Below the pieces are notes generated by a model, which made no database searches, was not told the origin of the DNA, and was given only the letters and a program-made list of their open reading frames with translations. DNA of 64,000 nucleotides, taken from positions 124,256 to 188,255 of the forward strand of contig JAIOPL010000015.1 in assembly GCA_021413925.1 (NCBI GenBank), read 5' to 3'. Each line of letters begins with the position of its first letter. Positions within the stretch are counted from its first letter, which is position 1. The DNA comes from Verrucomicrobiota bacterium. Its GTDB lineage: Bacteria > Verrucomicrobiota > Verrucomicrobiia > Chthoniobacterales > UBA6821. The position numbers and the translations under genes are program-made. Positions 57,374 to 64,000 of this stretch are shown here, piece by piece.

Positions 57374-58243
57374 ATGAATAAACCGTTTTTTTCCATCTGT
57401 ATTCCTGTCTACAACATGGTGGATACGATCAGTTTAAGTATCGAATCCGTGCTACAGCAGACATGCGACGACTGGGAGTTGATCATTGTGGACGACTGCT
57501 CCTCCGACGGAACCTGGGAGCTTCTTCAAGAAGAGTATGCCAGTCATCCGAAGATTTCCCTTCATCGGAACCAGAATAACCTTAAGCTTTGGGGGAATTT
57601 CAATATATGCATTGATCTTGCTAAAGGTGAATGGTGGGGATTGCTGGCCGCTGATGATACCTACCGCCTACATGCACTTGAAACGATTCGAAAAGAGGTC
57701 ACCAAAAATGAAAAAATTGTTCTGTGGACGCATGCACATTTGTGTAGTGGAGAACATATTCCCGCTCATATCGTTCCCGTTTATAACCAATTAAAAATAT
57801 TTCAGGCCGGTAAGTTAGCAGAATTGCTCTACACCAAAGGAAACATCTTTGGAGAAATCAGTAGTTATTTTGTAAAAAACAAGAACGTCAAGGAAGCGAC
57901 GCTTCAATTCCGCGAATGCAGTACATGCGAGGATTTGGATTTCTGGATTCGATTGTTGCATGCGAATACTGATGCATTGGCCATCTACTGGCCGGATGTT
58001 CTTGCCTCAGTATTGTTGCACCCCGCAAGTGCTAGCGCCGAAATTACCCGTAGTCATGCTGGTATCCGTGGATTATTCGAGACTGTGGCGCGATTGGGGT
58101 CTTTAGGATGGCCACTACGGGTGGTGCTCTGTCAATACATCAGATTAATTGTTTTCTTTTTCAGGCAATACCCATTGATTTCAGGGGATCGATGGGGATT
58201 GCTTAAAAAAACCCTTTTTTGTCTTAAAATCTCTGGGATTTAA
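57374..58243 (+). CDS. Glycosyltransferase family 2
   Basis: A 289-residue GT-A enzyme. It has FFSICIPVYNMVDTISLSIESVLQQ, the IIVDDCSSDGT motif and the metal-binding LLAADDTYRL. The C-terminal ~85 residues (from YWPDVLASVLLHP to GDRWGLLKKTLFCLK) look like a membrane-associated tail. A divergent copy of this tail is fused to the broken flippase gene about 900 bp downstream. Confidence 0.9.
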   Translation: MNKPFFSICIPVYNMVDTISLSIESVLQQTCDDWELIIVDDCSSDGTWELLQEEYASHPKISLHRNQNNLKLWGNFNICIDLAKGEWWGLLAADDTYRLHALETIRKEVTKNEKIVLWTHAHLCSGEHIPAHIVPVYNQLKIFQAGKLAELLYTKGNIFGEISSYFVKNKNVKEATLQFRECSTCEDLDFWIRLLHANTDALAIYWPDVLASVLLHPASASAEITRSHAGIRGLFETVARLGSLGWPLRVVLCQYIRLIVFFFRQYPLISGDRWGLLKKTLFCLKISGI

Positions 58244-58265
58244 GAGGAGCAATGTTCGTTTTATT

Positions 58266-59399
58266 ATGTTATTTAATTCACCTGTTTTCTGGACGGGGCT
58301 AGTCACGCTTCTAAGGACCGGCGGTTTCTTTATCGTTCTGCCTGTACTGCTTCGGAAGGTGCCTACGGAGGAACTCGGCATGTGGTATGTCTTCCTTGGG
58401 ATTGCTCAGTTCAGTGGAATCGTGGAACTCGGGTTTGCCCCAAACATATCCAGATTCGCCAGTTTTTTCCTGGCGGGGGCTGCATCACCTCGCTCCATGG
58501 AAATTGACCATTCCACCTCGGAAGAGTCGGAGCCCAATCTTGCTGGTATCGCAGGGTTGGCCCAATTAGGAAGAAACCTCTATCCGCGACTCGGCACTGC
58601 CGTCGGAGTACTGATGACACTTGGCGGAGGGATCTGGCTCCACATTCAATTCGGGGCCAAGTTTTGGAATCTTCAGGTAGCGCCGGCGTACTTTCTCTAT
58701 GCCGCTGGAATGACAGCCAGCATGTACGGCTATTTCTGGATGAATCTGCTGTTTGGTGTCGATAGGGTTCGTCAGGGCCAGCAGGTTTTCGCCATCGGTC
58801 TTGTGCTCAATTATGCTCTTTGCCTTGGGGGCCTACTTGCCGGAGCCGGACTTTATGCTCTGGCACTGGGACAAATCGCCCTGGCAATCTATCCTCGCTG
58901 GATGGCGAGTCGGATCCTCAAAAGGGATTTTCTTAGCAAGACACCCTCCATACAGGAAGTTTCTTGGAGGGATCTCTGGCCCATGACCTGGCGGAGTGGA
59001 CTCTGCACCTTTGCTGCCTAGCTTTCGATGCCAGTCACAACGCTTATTTGCGCTCAGATCACAGGCCTTGCCGACACGGCGCGCTACGGCCTCTCGATGC
59101 AGCTTGTCACGATGGTTTACGGACTGGCGGGAACATGGATGAGCGTCTGCTGGCCTGATGTCCTGACGTCCGTGCTTCAACACGATGGGAGTGTGAGTTC
59201 TGATTGGAGTCGTACTGGTCAGAACTATCGGATGGTCCTCGATTCTATTGGCGAACTTGGAGCGCTCGGCTGGAAAAGCTCGGTTATCCATTGCCAGTAT
59301 CTACATGGATTTGTTTTCTTTTTAAAACGATTTGGCAAAATACCAGGTGATCGCTGGAAGATTCTGCTCCACAGTTTTCGGATGCTTAAGATCCAGTAG
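58266..59399 (+). pseudogene. Broken polysaccharide flippase fused to a GT2-type tail, with in-frame amber stop
   Basis: Residues 1-251 (58266-59021) are the first half of a Wzx-like flippase: LLRTGGFFIVLPVLLRKVPTEELGMWYVFLG, several membrane helices, and PMTWRSGLCTFAA. A TAG at 59019-59021 interrupts the frame. The same frame continues LSMPVTTLICAQITGLADTARYGLSMQLV...GTWMSVC, which is still flippase-like and lines up with WRTGLTTFGSY...TWTS of the intact flippase downstream. From about 59149 it changes to WPDVLTSVLQHDG...GDRWKILLHSFRMLKIQ, homologous to the tail of the GT2 at 57374-58243. It is a chimera, and probably inactive. Confidence 0.8.
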
Positions 59400-59463
59400 C
59401 GATAAATTCCTTTACTGGATTGATGGGGATAGTTTCTGAAACCATCCAGCTTCCATCGTCAGT

Positions 59464-59482
59464 AATGAATTTAATATTCATT
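59464..59482. promoter_or_regulatory. AT-rich dyad upstream of the intact flippase
   Basis: AATGAAT (59464-59470) and ATTCATT (59476-59482) form a perfect 7-bp inverted repeat around TTAAT, 22 bp before the GTG start of the flippase. It may be an operator or a weak hairpin; the sequence does not decide. Confidence 0.3.
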
Positions 59483-59503
59483 ATCATCTAATAAAAAATT
59501 CAA

Positions 59504-60892
59504 GTGTTTTTTAACACAAATAATATCTGGAGCCTAATCAAGCACACACATCGCTCCGCTGTTGCGTGGACGATGATTGTGGCCTTGGTGAGAATTGGAG
59601 GTTTACTGGCTTGTCTTCCGATTGTTGCTCGCCATGTTTCATCAGCGGAATACGGCCTTTGGCAACTGCTTCTAGCCTACACAGGCATCTCAGCGCTCAT
59701 TGATATAGGATTTGGACCAGCTGCGGAGAGAGCTGTCAGTTTTGCATGGGGGGGGGCGAAGGTACTAAAGGCGCTTGGCCATTACGCGGTATCTGAGGAT
59801 GAAAATAGTGAACCCAACTACAAGCTCTTAGCAGAACTGATAAAAACTATATCCGGTTATTACGCGGCGCTCTCAATTGTTACATTGGTGCTTGCACTAG
59901 GAGTCGCATCATCCTCCATATGGCATAAGACAACTGACCTTCCGCACCCGATATCACTTCGGGTTGCAAGTGTAGTATTTATTATCTTTATGTCACTCGG
60001 GGTGATAACCTATTACTGGAATATTTGCCTGATAGGAATTAATCGCGTAAAAGAAGCGCAGGTGACAATGCTCCTCGGATTAATCATTAATTATAGTATT
60101 CTGATAGCGGGACTCTTTTGCGGTGCGGGAATCTGGGCTTTAGTCAGCTCTCAAATTGTCATGATGGCTTGGAATCGTTATAGATCTCGCGAATACTTTC
60201 TCAGGTCGGCAGGTGAGCAGTTCATGATTGCATATAGAGACGCGCGCATGAGCAAGGAAATCATCATGACGCTCTGGCCTATAGCTTGGCGCACCGGACT
60301 AACCACATTTGGAAGTTACATGATCAATCAGGGCTCGCTGATCGAGGCCTCGATGTTGGGAGTTGGTTTATCCTCCTTGGGATCCTACGGCCTCACAAAG
60401 CAAGCCTTCAGTGTTGTAGCACAACTAAGTTCCACCTGGACCAGCACGAAAGCGCCATTGATTTACCAGTGGAGATCTCAGGGACGCGATCGTGATATTT
60501 GGCATTTATTCAAGAAGCGATTGATCCTCCAATGGATTACCTGGGCTGTTTGCGCGATCGGTTTGATTATTATTGGACCACGATTAATTCACTTGTTAAG
60601 GTCTAAAATCGACCTCTTGAGCTGCTCAATGATGATTTGGATGGCGATAATTGGTTTATTGGAATCAAACCATCAATCTTTTGGTATATTAATATATTCT
60701 GAAAATAAAAATCCTTTAGCCGGACTGACAATAGTAACCGGCATAATCATCTTGGCGATCGGGTTTTTCTTGATTGCCAATCACCATATATGGGGTTTAC
60801 TCATTGCACAGGGAGTGGGGTTTGCCCTTATTGCAAATTGGTGGATTCCATGGCGCGCATACAAAGCGCTTATCACAAAAAATACCAATTAA
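59504..60892 (+). CDS. Polysaccharide flippase (Wzx-like, MOP superfamily)
   Basis: A 462-residue membrane protein with about 12-14 hydrophobic segments. The N-terminal VALVRIGGLLACLPIVARHVSSAEYGLWQLLLAYTGISALIDIGFGPAAER block is typical of flippases that move lipid-linked oligosaccharides across the inner membrane. It is a paralogue of the broken flippase upstream (shared WPxxWRxGL segment) and probably took over its role. It starts with GTG and is followed after 3 bp by the FkbM gene. Confidence 0.87.
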   Translation: MFFNTNNIWSLIKHTHRSAVAWTMIVALVRIGGLLACLPIVARHVSSAEYGLWQLLLAYTGISALIDIGFGPAAERAVSFAWGGAKVLKALGHYAVSEDENSEPNYKLLAELIKTISGYYAALSIVTLVLALGVASSSIWHKTTDLPHPISLRVASVVFIIFMSLGVITYYWNICLIGINRVKEAQVTMLLGLIINYSILIAGLFCGAGIWALVSSQIVMMAWNRYRSREYFLRSAGEQFMIAYRDARMSKEIIMTLWPIAWRTGLTTFGSYMINQGSLIEASMLGVGLSSLGSYGLTKQAFSVVAQLSSTWTSTKAPLIYQWRSQGRDRDIWHLFKKRLILQWITWAVCAIGLIIIGPRLIHLLRSKIDLLSCSMMIWMAIIGLLESNHQSFGILIYSENKNPLAGLTIVTGIIILAIGFFLIANHHIWGLLIAQGVGFALIANWWIPWRAYKALITKNTN

Positions 60893-60895
60893 CCT

Positions 60896-61759
60896 ATGAT
60901 GCAAACAATATTGTATAAATCAGCTGAAAGAATAAGGGCGCTCTGCAATTACAAGCTTCCTAATATATTCTATAGGCTTCCGAATCGCATGGGCCAGTTT
61001 CTCGGTTCCGGAGTGACTGAAGTGTTGCCCGGAACAAAAATGGTGCTAAACCTCAATGACCGATTGCAACACACGCTGTTTGTAAATGCACTTAAATATG
61101 AATCAGAGATCCAATCCCTTATTGCAAGAACCGTAAAAAATGGGAAAAGTTTGTTTTTAGATATCGGGGCGAATGCTGGATACATGAGTTATGTAGCCTT
61201 AAATTCATGTCCAACTACCATTGTCTACGCCTTTGAACCAAATCCCATTTTAGTTGAACAGATCGCGAGGGGGATAGAAATTAACAAGTACTCGTCATTT
61301 AAAGTCTTTCAGATGGCGTTGGGAGAGCAAGATAGTCAAATTGAGCTAAACATTCATCCCATGAATGCTGGATGGGCAACCCTCAATCTTGGAGATGAAC
61401 TCAACAATGAGGAGTGGGAAAAATGTATTGTTCCTCTAAAAAAGCTGGATGATGTGATAACCCAAGAGGAAATCTCGAGACTACCAATCGACCAAATTGT
61501 CATAAAGATGGATATTGAAGGAAACGAAGTCAAAGCATTGAAAGGAATGTCCGAACTGCTTCGCAATGAGAAACTAAAACTAATCATTGCTGAAATCTAT
61601 CAGAAAAGGCTTGAGGCGGCTGGAAATACTCAAGATGAATTATTCACGTTGCTGCAATCGAACGGCTTTGTGGTCTATGCAGATAGTGAATTCAAAAATG
61701 AAGTTTCTCTTCCATATAAAAGTAATTCACCATGGAATGCGTATTTTCAGAGAAAATAA
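60896..61759 (+). CDS. FkbM-family methyltransferase
   Basis: A 287-residue SAM-dependent methyltransferase. The SAM site is FLDIGANAGYMSYVAL, followed by VYAFEPNP; the FkbM-specific IDQIVIKMDIEGNEVKALKGM is clear. FkbM-type enzymes O-methylate sugars in surface glycans and glycopeptides. It is strongly A+T-rich and tightly packed between flippase and the next methyltransferase. Confidence 0.9.
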   Translation: MMQTILYKSAERIRALCNYKLPNIFYRLPNRMGQFLGSGVTEVLPGTKMVLNLNDRLQHTLFVNALKYESEIQSLIARTVKNGKSLFLDIGANAGYMSYVALNSCPTTIVYAFEPNPILVEQIARGIEINKYSSFKVFQMALGEQDSQIELNIHPMNAGWATLNLGDELNNEEWEKCIVPLKKLDDVITQEEISRLPIDQIVIKMDIEGNEVKALKGMSELLRNEKLKLIIAEIYQKRLEAAGNTQDELFTLLQSNGFVVYADSEFKNEVSLPYKSNSPWNAYFQRK

Positions 61760-61765
61760 ACTAAA

Positions 61766-62602
61766 ATGAAGTCTCCTATATTATTAGTGTGGCTTAAGTC
61801 TGCTACAGATGGATTGTTTAGGGGGATTACAGGAGTCGACTATTGTCGATTCCGTGAGTGGCCCCTCGCCGAAGGCGCAATGAATTTGGAAGACGGAATG
61901 GAGGTTTTGGACGTGGGATCCGGGGATGCCTCATTTTTTCCTCTACTATTAGCATTAAAAAGGGATATTAGACTTACTGTTCTTGATTATTCTGATACTA
62001 TGGTTGTTTTAAAGAATAGATTTGATCAAATAATTTCAAAAAGACTTACCAAAACGCATCCATCTTACATAAATGCCGATGCCAGAAAAACTCCTTTTCC
62101 CAAGAATTCTTTTGATCGAATTAGCTGCGTTTCAACAATTGAACACATTCCTGAATTCGGCGACATCGAATCCATACGAGAATTCGAACGCATTTTGAAA
62201 CCTGGAGGAAGGCTTGTAGTGACAGTTCCGATGACTGCTAATGCTAGAGATGAATATAAAATGAATCATGTCTACGAAAGGACCGCCGATGGTGGTCCTG
62301 TTTTCTTTCAGAGGATCTATGATTTTCAATCATTAGAGAATCGTATCCTTTCCGATACAAAACTACGCTGCGTTAATAAAAGATTTCTTATCGAACCGCG
62401 AAGACAATATTTCTGGGAGCAGGATTGTCCTCGTGAACACCGAAGCGATTTTACGCTACTCCATACCGCTCCGATACAGTCTCGCTTATCACGGGCCTTG
62501 ATGTTGTGGCGGTCTATGTATTATATCCGTGAGGTTGGGGAAAAAGTAGCCCGGCAATGTTCTTCCAAACTGATTGCTGGCATTGTTGTTCTTGAGAAAT
62601 AG
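61766..62602 (+). CDS. Class I SAM-dependent methyltransferase
   Basis: A 278-residue methyltransferase. Motif I is MEVLDVGSGDASFFPLLL, followed by LTVLDYS, DARKTPFPKNSFDRISCVSTIEHI and LKPGGRLVVTVP, the Methyltransf_11 pattern. Substrate unknown; the context suggests a glycan or lipid-linked sugar. It starts 6 bp after the FkbM gene. Confidence 0.87.
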   Translation: MKSPILLVWLKSATDGLFRGITGVDYCRFREWPLAEGAMNLEDGMEVLDVGSGDASFFPLLLALKRDIRLTVLDYSDTMVVLKNRFDQIISKRLTKTHPSYINADARKTPFPKNSFDRISCVSTIEHIPEFGDIESIREFERILKPGGRLVVTVPMTANARDEYKMNHVYERTADGGPVFFQRIYDFQSLENRILSDTKLRCVNKRFLIEPRRQYFWEQDCPREHRSDFTLLHTAPIQSRLSRALMLWRSMYYIREVGEKVARQCSSKLIAGIVVLEK

Positions 62603-62611
62603 CCACTTGAA

Positions 62612-63646
62612 TTGATCGGATCTCCTACAAGCCGAATCTTAGCTATCAAGCTGGATCACATCGGTGATTTTGCTCTGGCTCTTCCTGCATTGAGCGCAGT
62701 TGCCCTGCAGGCCAAATTGCATGTGGTTGTAAGCGAGTTGAATCTTGGGTGGCGTGAAGTTTGTCCCTGGATTGAGGAGTTTCATGTCGTCCAGTTTCCC
62801 GGTTACCAGACCGGGAGACAGAAAAAAAGATCTCGCATTATCACTGCCTTGTCTCTTTTAAAACTAACATGGAAATTACGCAAATACGACTTTGATTATG
62901 CTGTTGATCTGCGAACGGTTCCCGATGACTGGAGGGGAAAACTGATCGCGCTTTTATCGGGTGCCCGGCATAGAATAGGAGCGATTGGAGTGGGAGATGC
63001 CATGTTGACTCTCTCGCTAGCCGATAACTCGCAGCATGAGAGCGATAGAATCCTTGATCGGATTCGAGCGATATATCCAGGGATAATAGTACCCCCGGCA
63101 CCTTGGGTTCAGGTTTTAAGGAAGAGACCACGATCGTCTCATGCACTCGTACTCTTACATCCTGGATCCGGTTTTTCCTCAAAACTCTGGCCTGATAATT
63201 TCTGGAGAGATCTGGTCAATATACTAGCAAGTACGGATCCTAGTATTGAACTGAGATGGTTGGGAGGCGTTTCTGATAGAGATCGGATATCTGCTATCAA
63301 TGCGATATTGCCAACCGGAATATCCTCGTGCATCAGCGCTTCTATTTCTGAATCCCTGCAGGAGATTGCAGATGCAGATCTGCTGCTTGGACTGGATAGT
63401 GCAGCCCCCCATATGGCGGCGACGGTAGGGACCCCAGCAATTACAATTTTCAGCAGTGCCAATGAGCCTTCCCGATGGAAGGCACTGGGTGATAATTCAA
63501 TTGCTACATCACACGTCAGTTGTTCCCCCTGCAAACTAAAGGAATGTAATCAAAAGACACATGCATGCATGGAGAATATTCGCCCGGAGGAGGTGGCTGG
63601 ACTAGTTATCAATAAGTTGAACAAGCTCTCGCTTCACGCTTCATGA
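62612..63646 (+). CDS. Glycosyltransferase family 9 (heptosyltransferase-like)
   Basis: A 344-residue GT9 protein. The N-terminal RILAIKLDHIGDFALALPAL and the C-terminal LLLGLDSAAPHMAATVGTPAITIFSSANEPSRW are family signatures, followed by the cysteine-rich CSPCKLKECNQKTHACM seen in LPS heptosyltransferases. The start appears to be TTG at 62612. It precedes a second GT9 gene that is cut by an insertion sequence. Confidence 0.88.
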   Translation: MIGSPTSRILAIKLDHIGDFALALPALSAVALQAKLHVVVSELNLGWREVCPWIEEFHVVQFPGYQTGRQKKRSRIITALSLLKLTWKLRKYDFDYAVDLRTVPDDWRGKLIALLSGARHRIGAIGVGDAMLTLSLADNSQHESDRILDRIRAIYPGIIVPPAPWVQVLRKRPRSSHALVLLHPGSGFSSKLWPDNFWRDLVNILASTDPSIELRWLGGVSDRDRISAINAILPTGISSCISASISESLQEIADADLLLGLDSAAPHMAATVGTPAITIFSSANEPSRWKALGDNSIATSHVSCSPCKLKECNQKTHACMENIRPEEVAGLVINKLNKLSLHAS

Positions 63647-63661
63647 GTAAGGCCAAAAACT

Positions 63662-63862
63662 ATGCGTCCCCGTCTCGCTCTCTTTGAATTTCGCATGATC
63701 GGGGATGCCGTTATGGCGCTTCCTTTTATCCGATCGGTTCAGGAAAAATATGATGTGTATGTCTGCTGTACGCCCAGCGGACTGGAGGTATTCAGCATGG
63801 TTCTACCTCCGGAAAAGATCCTCTACTGGCGCCCCCCCTGGGTTGATGAGGCAAAGAAGTAT
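63662..63862 (+). pseudogene. Second GT9 gene, 5' part, interrupted by an insertion sequence
   Basis: The first 67 codons are a GT9/heptosyltransferase N-terminus: LALFEFRMIGDAVMALPFIRSVQEKYDVYVCC, then YWRPPWVDEAKKY. At that point the match to the family ends, exactly where an ISL3-like terminal sequence begins (63863). The frame runs on to a TAG at 63949 through IS sequence. The 3' remainder, if any, is beyond the right edge. Confidence 0.72.
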
Positions 63863-64000
63863 GGTTCTTCATCAGTTAGCTTGGGAAATGGGATGGAAAA
63901 GAGTAAGTGGAGAGGATGGAAAGCACTGAATTATACGCGAGAGCGATAGGAGTTGAAACTCCGTGGAGGGTGAGGGAAGTGGAGATGGATATGGAGGGGA
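63863..64000 (+). mobile_element. ISL3-family insertion sequence, left end (continues outside window)
   Basis: The sequence from 63863 starts GGTTCTTCATCAGTTAGC, resembling ISL3-family terminal inverted repeats, which begin GG-TCTTC. It is followed 53 bp later by the start of an ISL3-like transposase. The eight bases before it (AGAAGTAT, 63855-63862) would be the expected ISL3-type 8-bp target duplication, but the right end is not in the window to confirm this. Confidence 0.65.
63916..64000 (+). CDS. ISL3-family transposase, N-terminal fragment (runs off window)
   Basis: Starting at ATG 63916, preceded by GGAGAGG, the frame reads MESTELYARAIGVETPWRVREVEMDMEG. This matches the usual N-terminus of ISL3 (TnpA) transposases, xLYxxxLGLxxPWxVxxVExDxE. 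Only 28 residues are inside the window, so the call rests on this motif and on the adjacent terminal-repeat-like sequence. Confidence 0.68.
   Translation, partial: MESTELYARAIGVETPWRVREVEMDMEG

Overview
The window looks like a chromosomal segment of a Verrucomicrobiota-type bacterium (moderate confidence). The pointers are: GC-rich housekeeping genes with strong C/G third-position bias; a rpoB-rpoC-rpsB-tsf string; small PurL with separate PurS and PurQ; a sufC-sufB-sufD cluster behind a Fur-type gene; HemQ; a DUF421 remnant and a GbsR/MarR-type regulator; and several genes whose arrangement I associate with this phylum. No rRNA or tRNA gene was found.

Layout. 1-10.7 kb: end of rplL, then rpoB, rpoC, rpsB, tsf and a PTS EIIA gene (transcription/translation core). 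11-12.7 kb: argS. 13-19 kb: a tightly overlapped type I restriction-modification operon hsdR-hsdM-hsdS, followed by a convergent AAA/DUF4143 ATPase. 20.5-26.4 kb: tmk-holB-proB-ABC permease-TPR protein-phosphoesterase-GT9. 26.5-31.5 kb: thiH-thiS-ybeY-unknown-clpS-DUF2017-recO-GH8 glucanase. 31.5-35.7 kb: Fur-like regulator and sufC-sufB-sufD. 35.8-39 kb, minus strand: A-type Fe-S carrier, an unknown membrane-anchored protein with Pro/Thr-rich repeats, and a MidA-type methyltransferase. 39.2-42.5 kb: purS-purQ-purL. 42.5-51.3 kb: recQ, a RelE/Phd pair, pyrF, ispE, hemQ-larE, ferredoxin, DciA-like protein, folB, a Ca2+/H+ antiporter and a shrunken DUF421 gene. 51.4-64 kb: a GbsR/MarR-type regulator, a four-helix-bundle gene flanked by inverted repeats, then a lower-GC cell-surface polysaccharide locus (glf, TupA-type ATP-grasp, acyltransferase, GT4, GT2, broken flippase, intact flippase, FkbM methyltransferase, class I methyltransferase, GT9). 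The window ends inside a second GT9 gene that appears to be interrupted by an ISL3-family insertion sequence.

How it works together. The left 53 kb is mainly core information processing, cofactor, nucleotide and Fe-S metabolism. The right 10 kb is a surface-glycan island that shows active rearrangement: a duplicated glf 3' end, a flippase fused to a glycosyltransferase tail with an in-frame amber stop, and an IS insertion. Many spacers carry degenerate tandem 'word' repeats, some shared almost exactly between loci tens of kb apart. One such repeat forms 33-bp terminal inverted repeats (30 of 33 identical) around the four-helix-bundle gene. This cassette is the best candidate for an undescribed small mobile or dispersing unit in the window.
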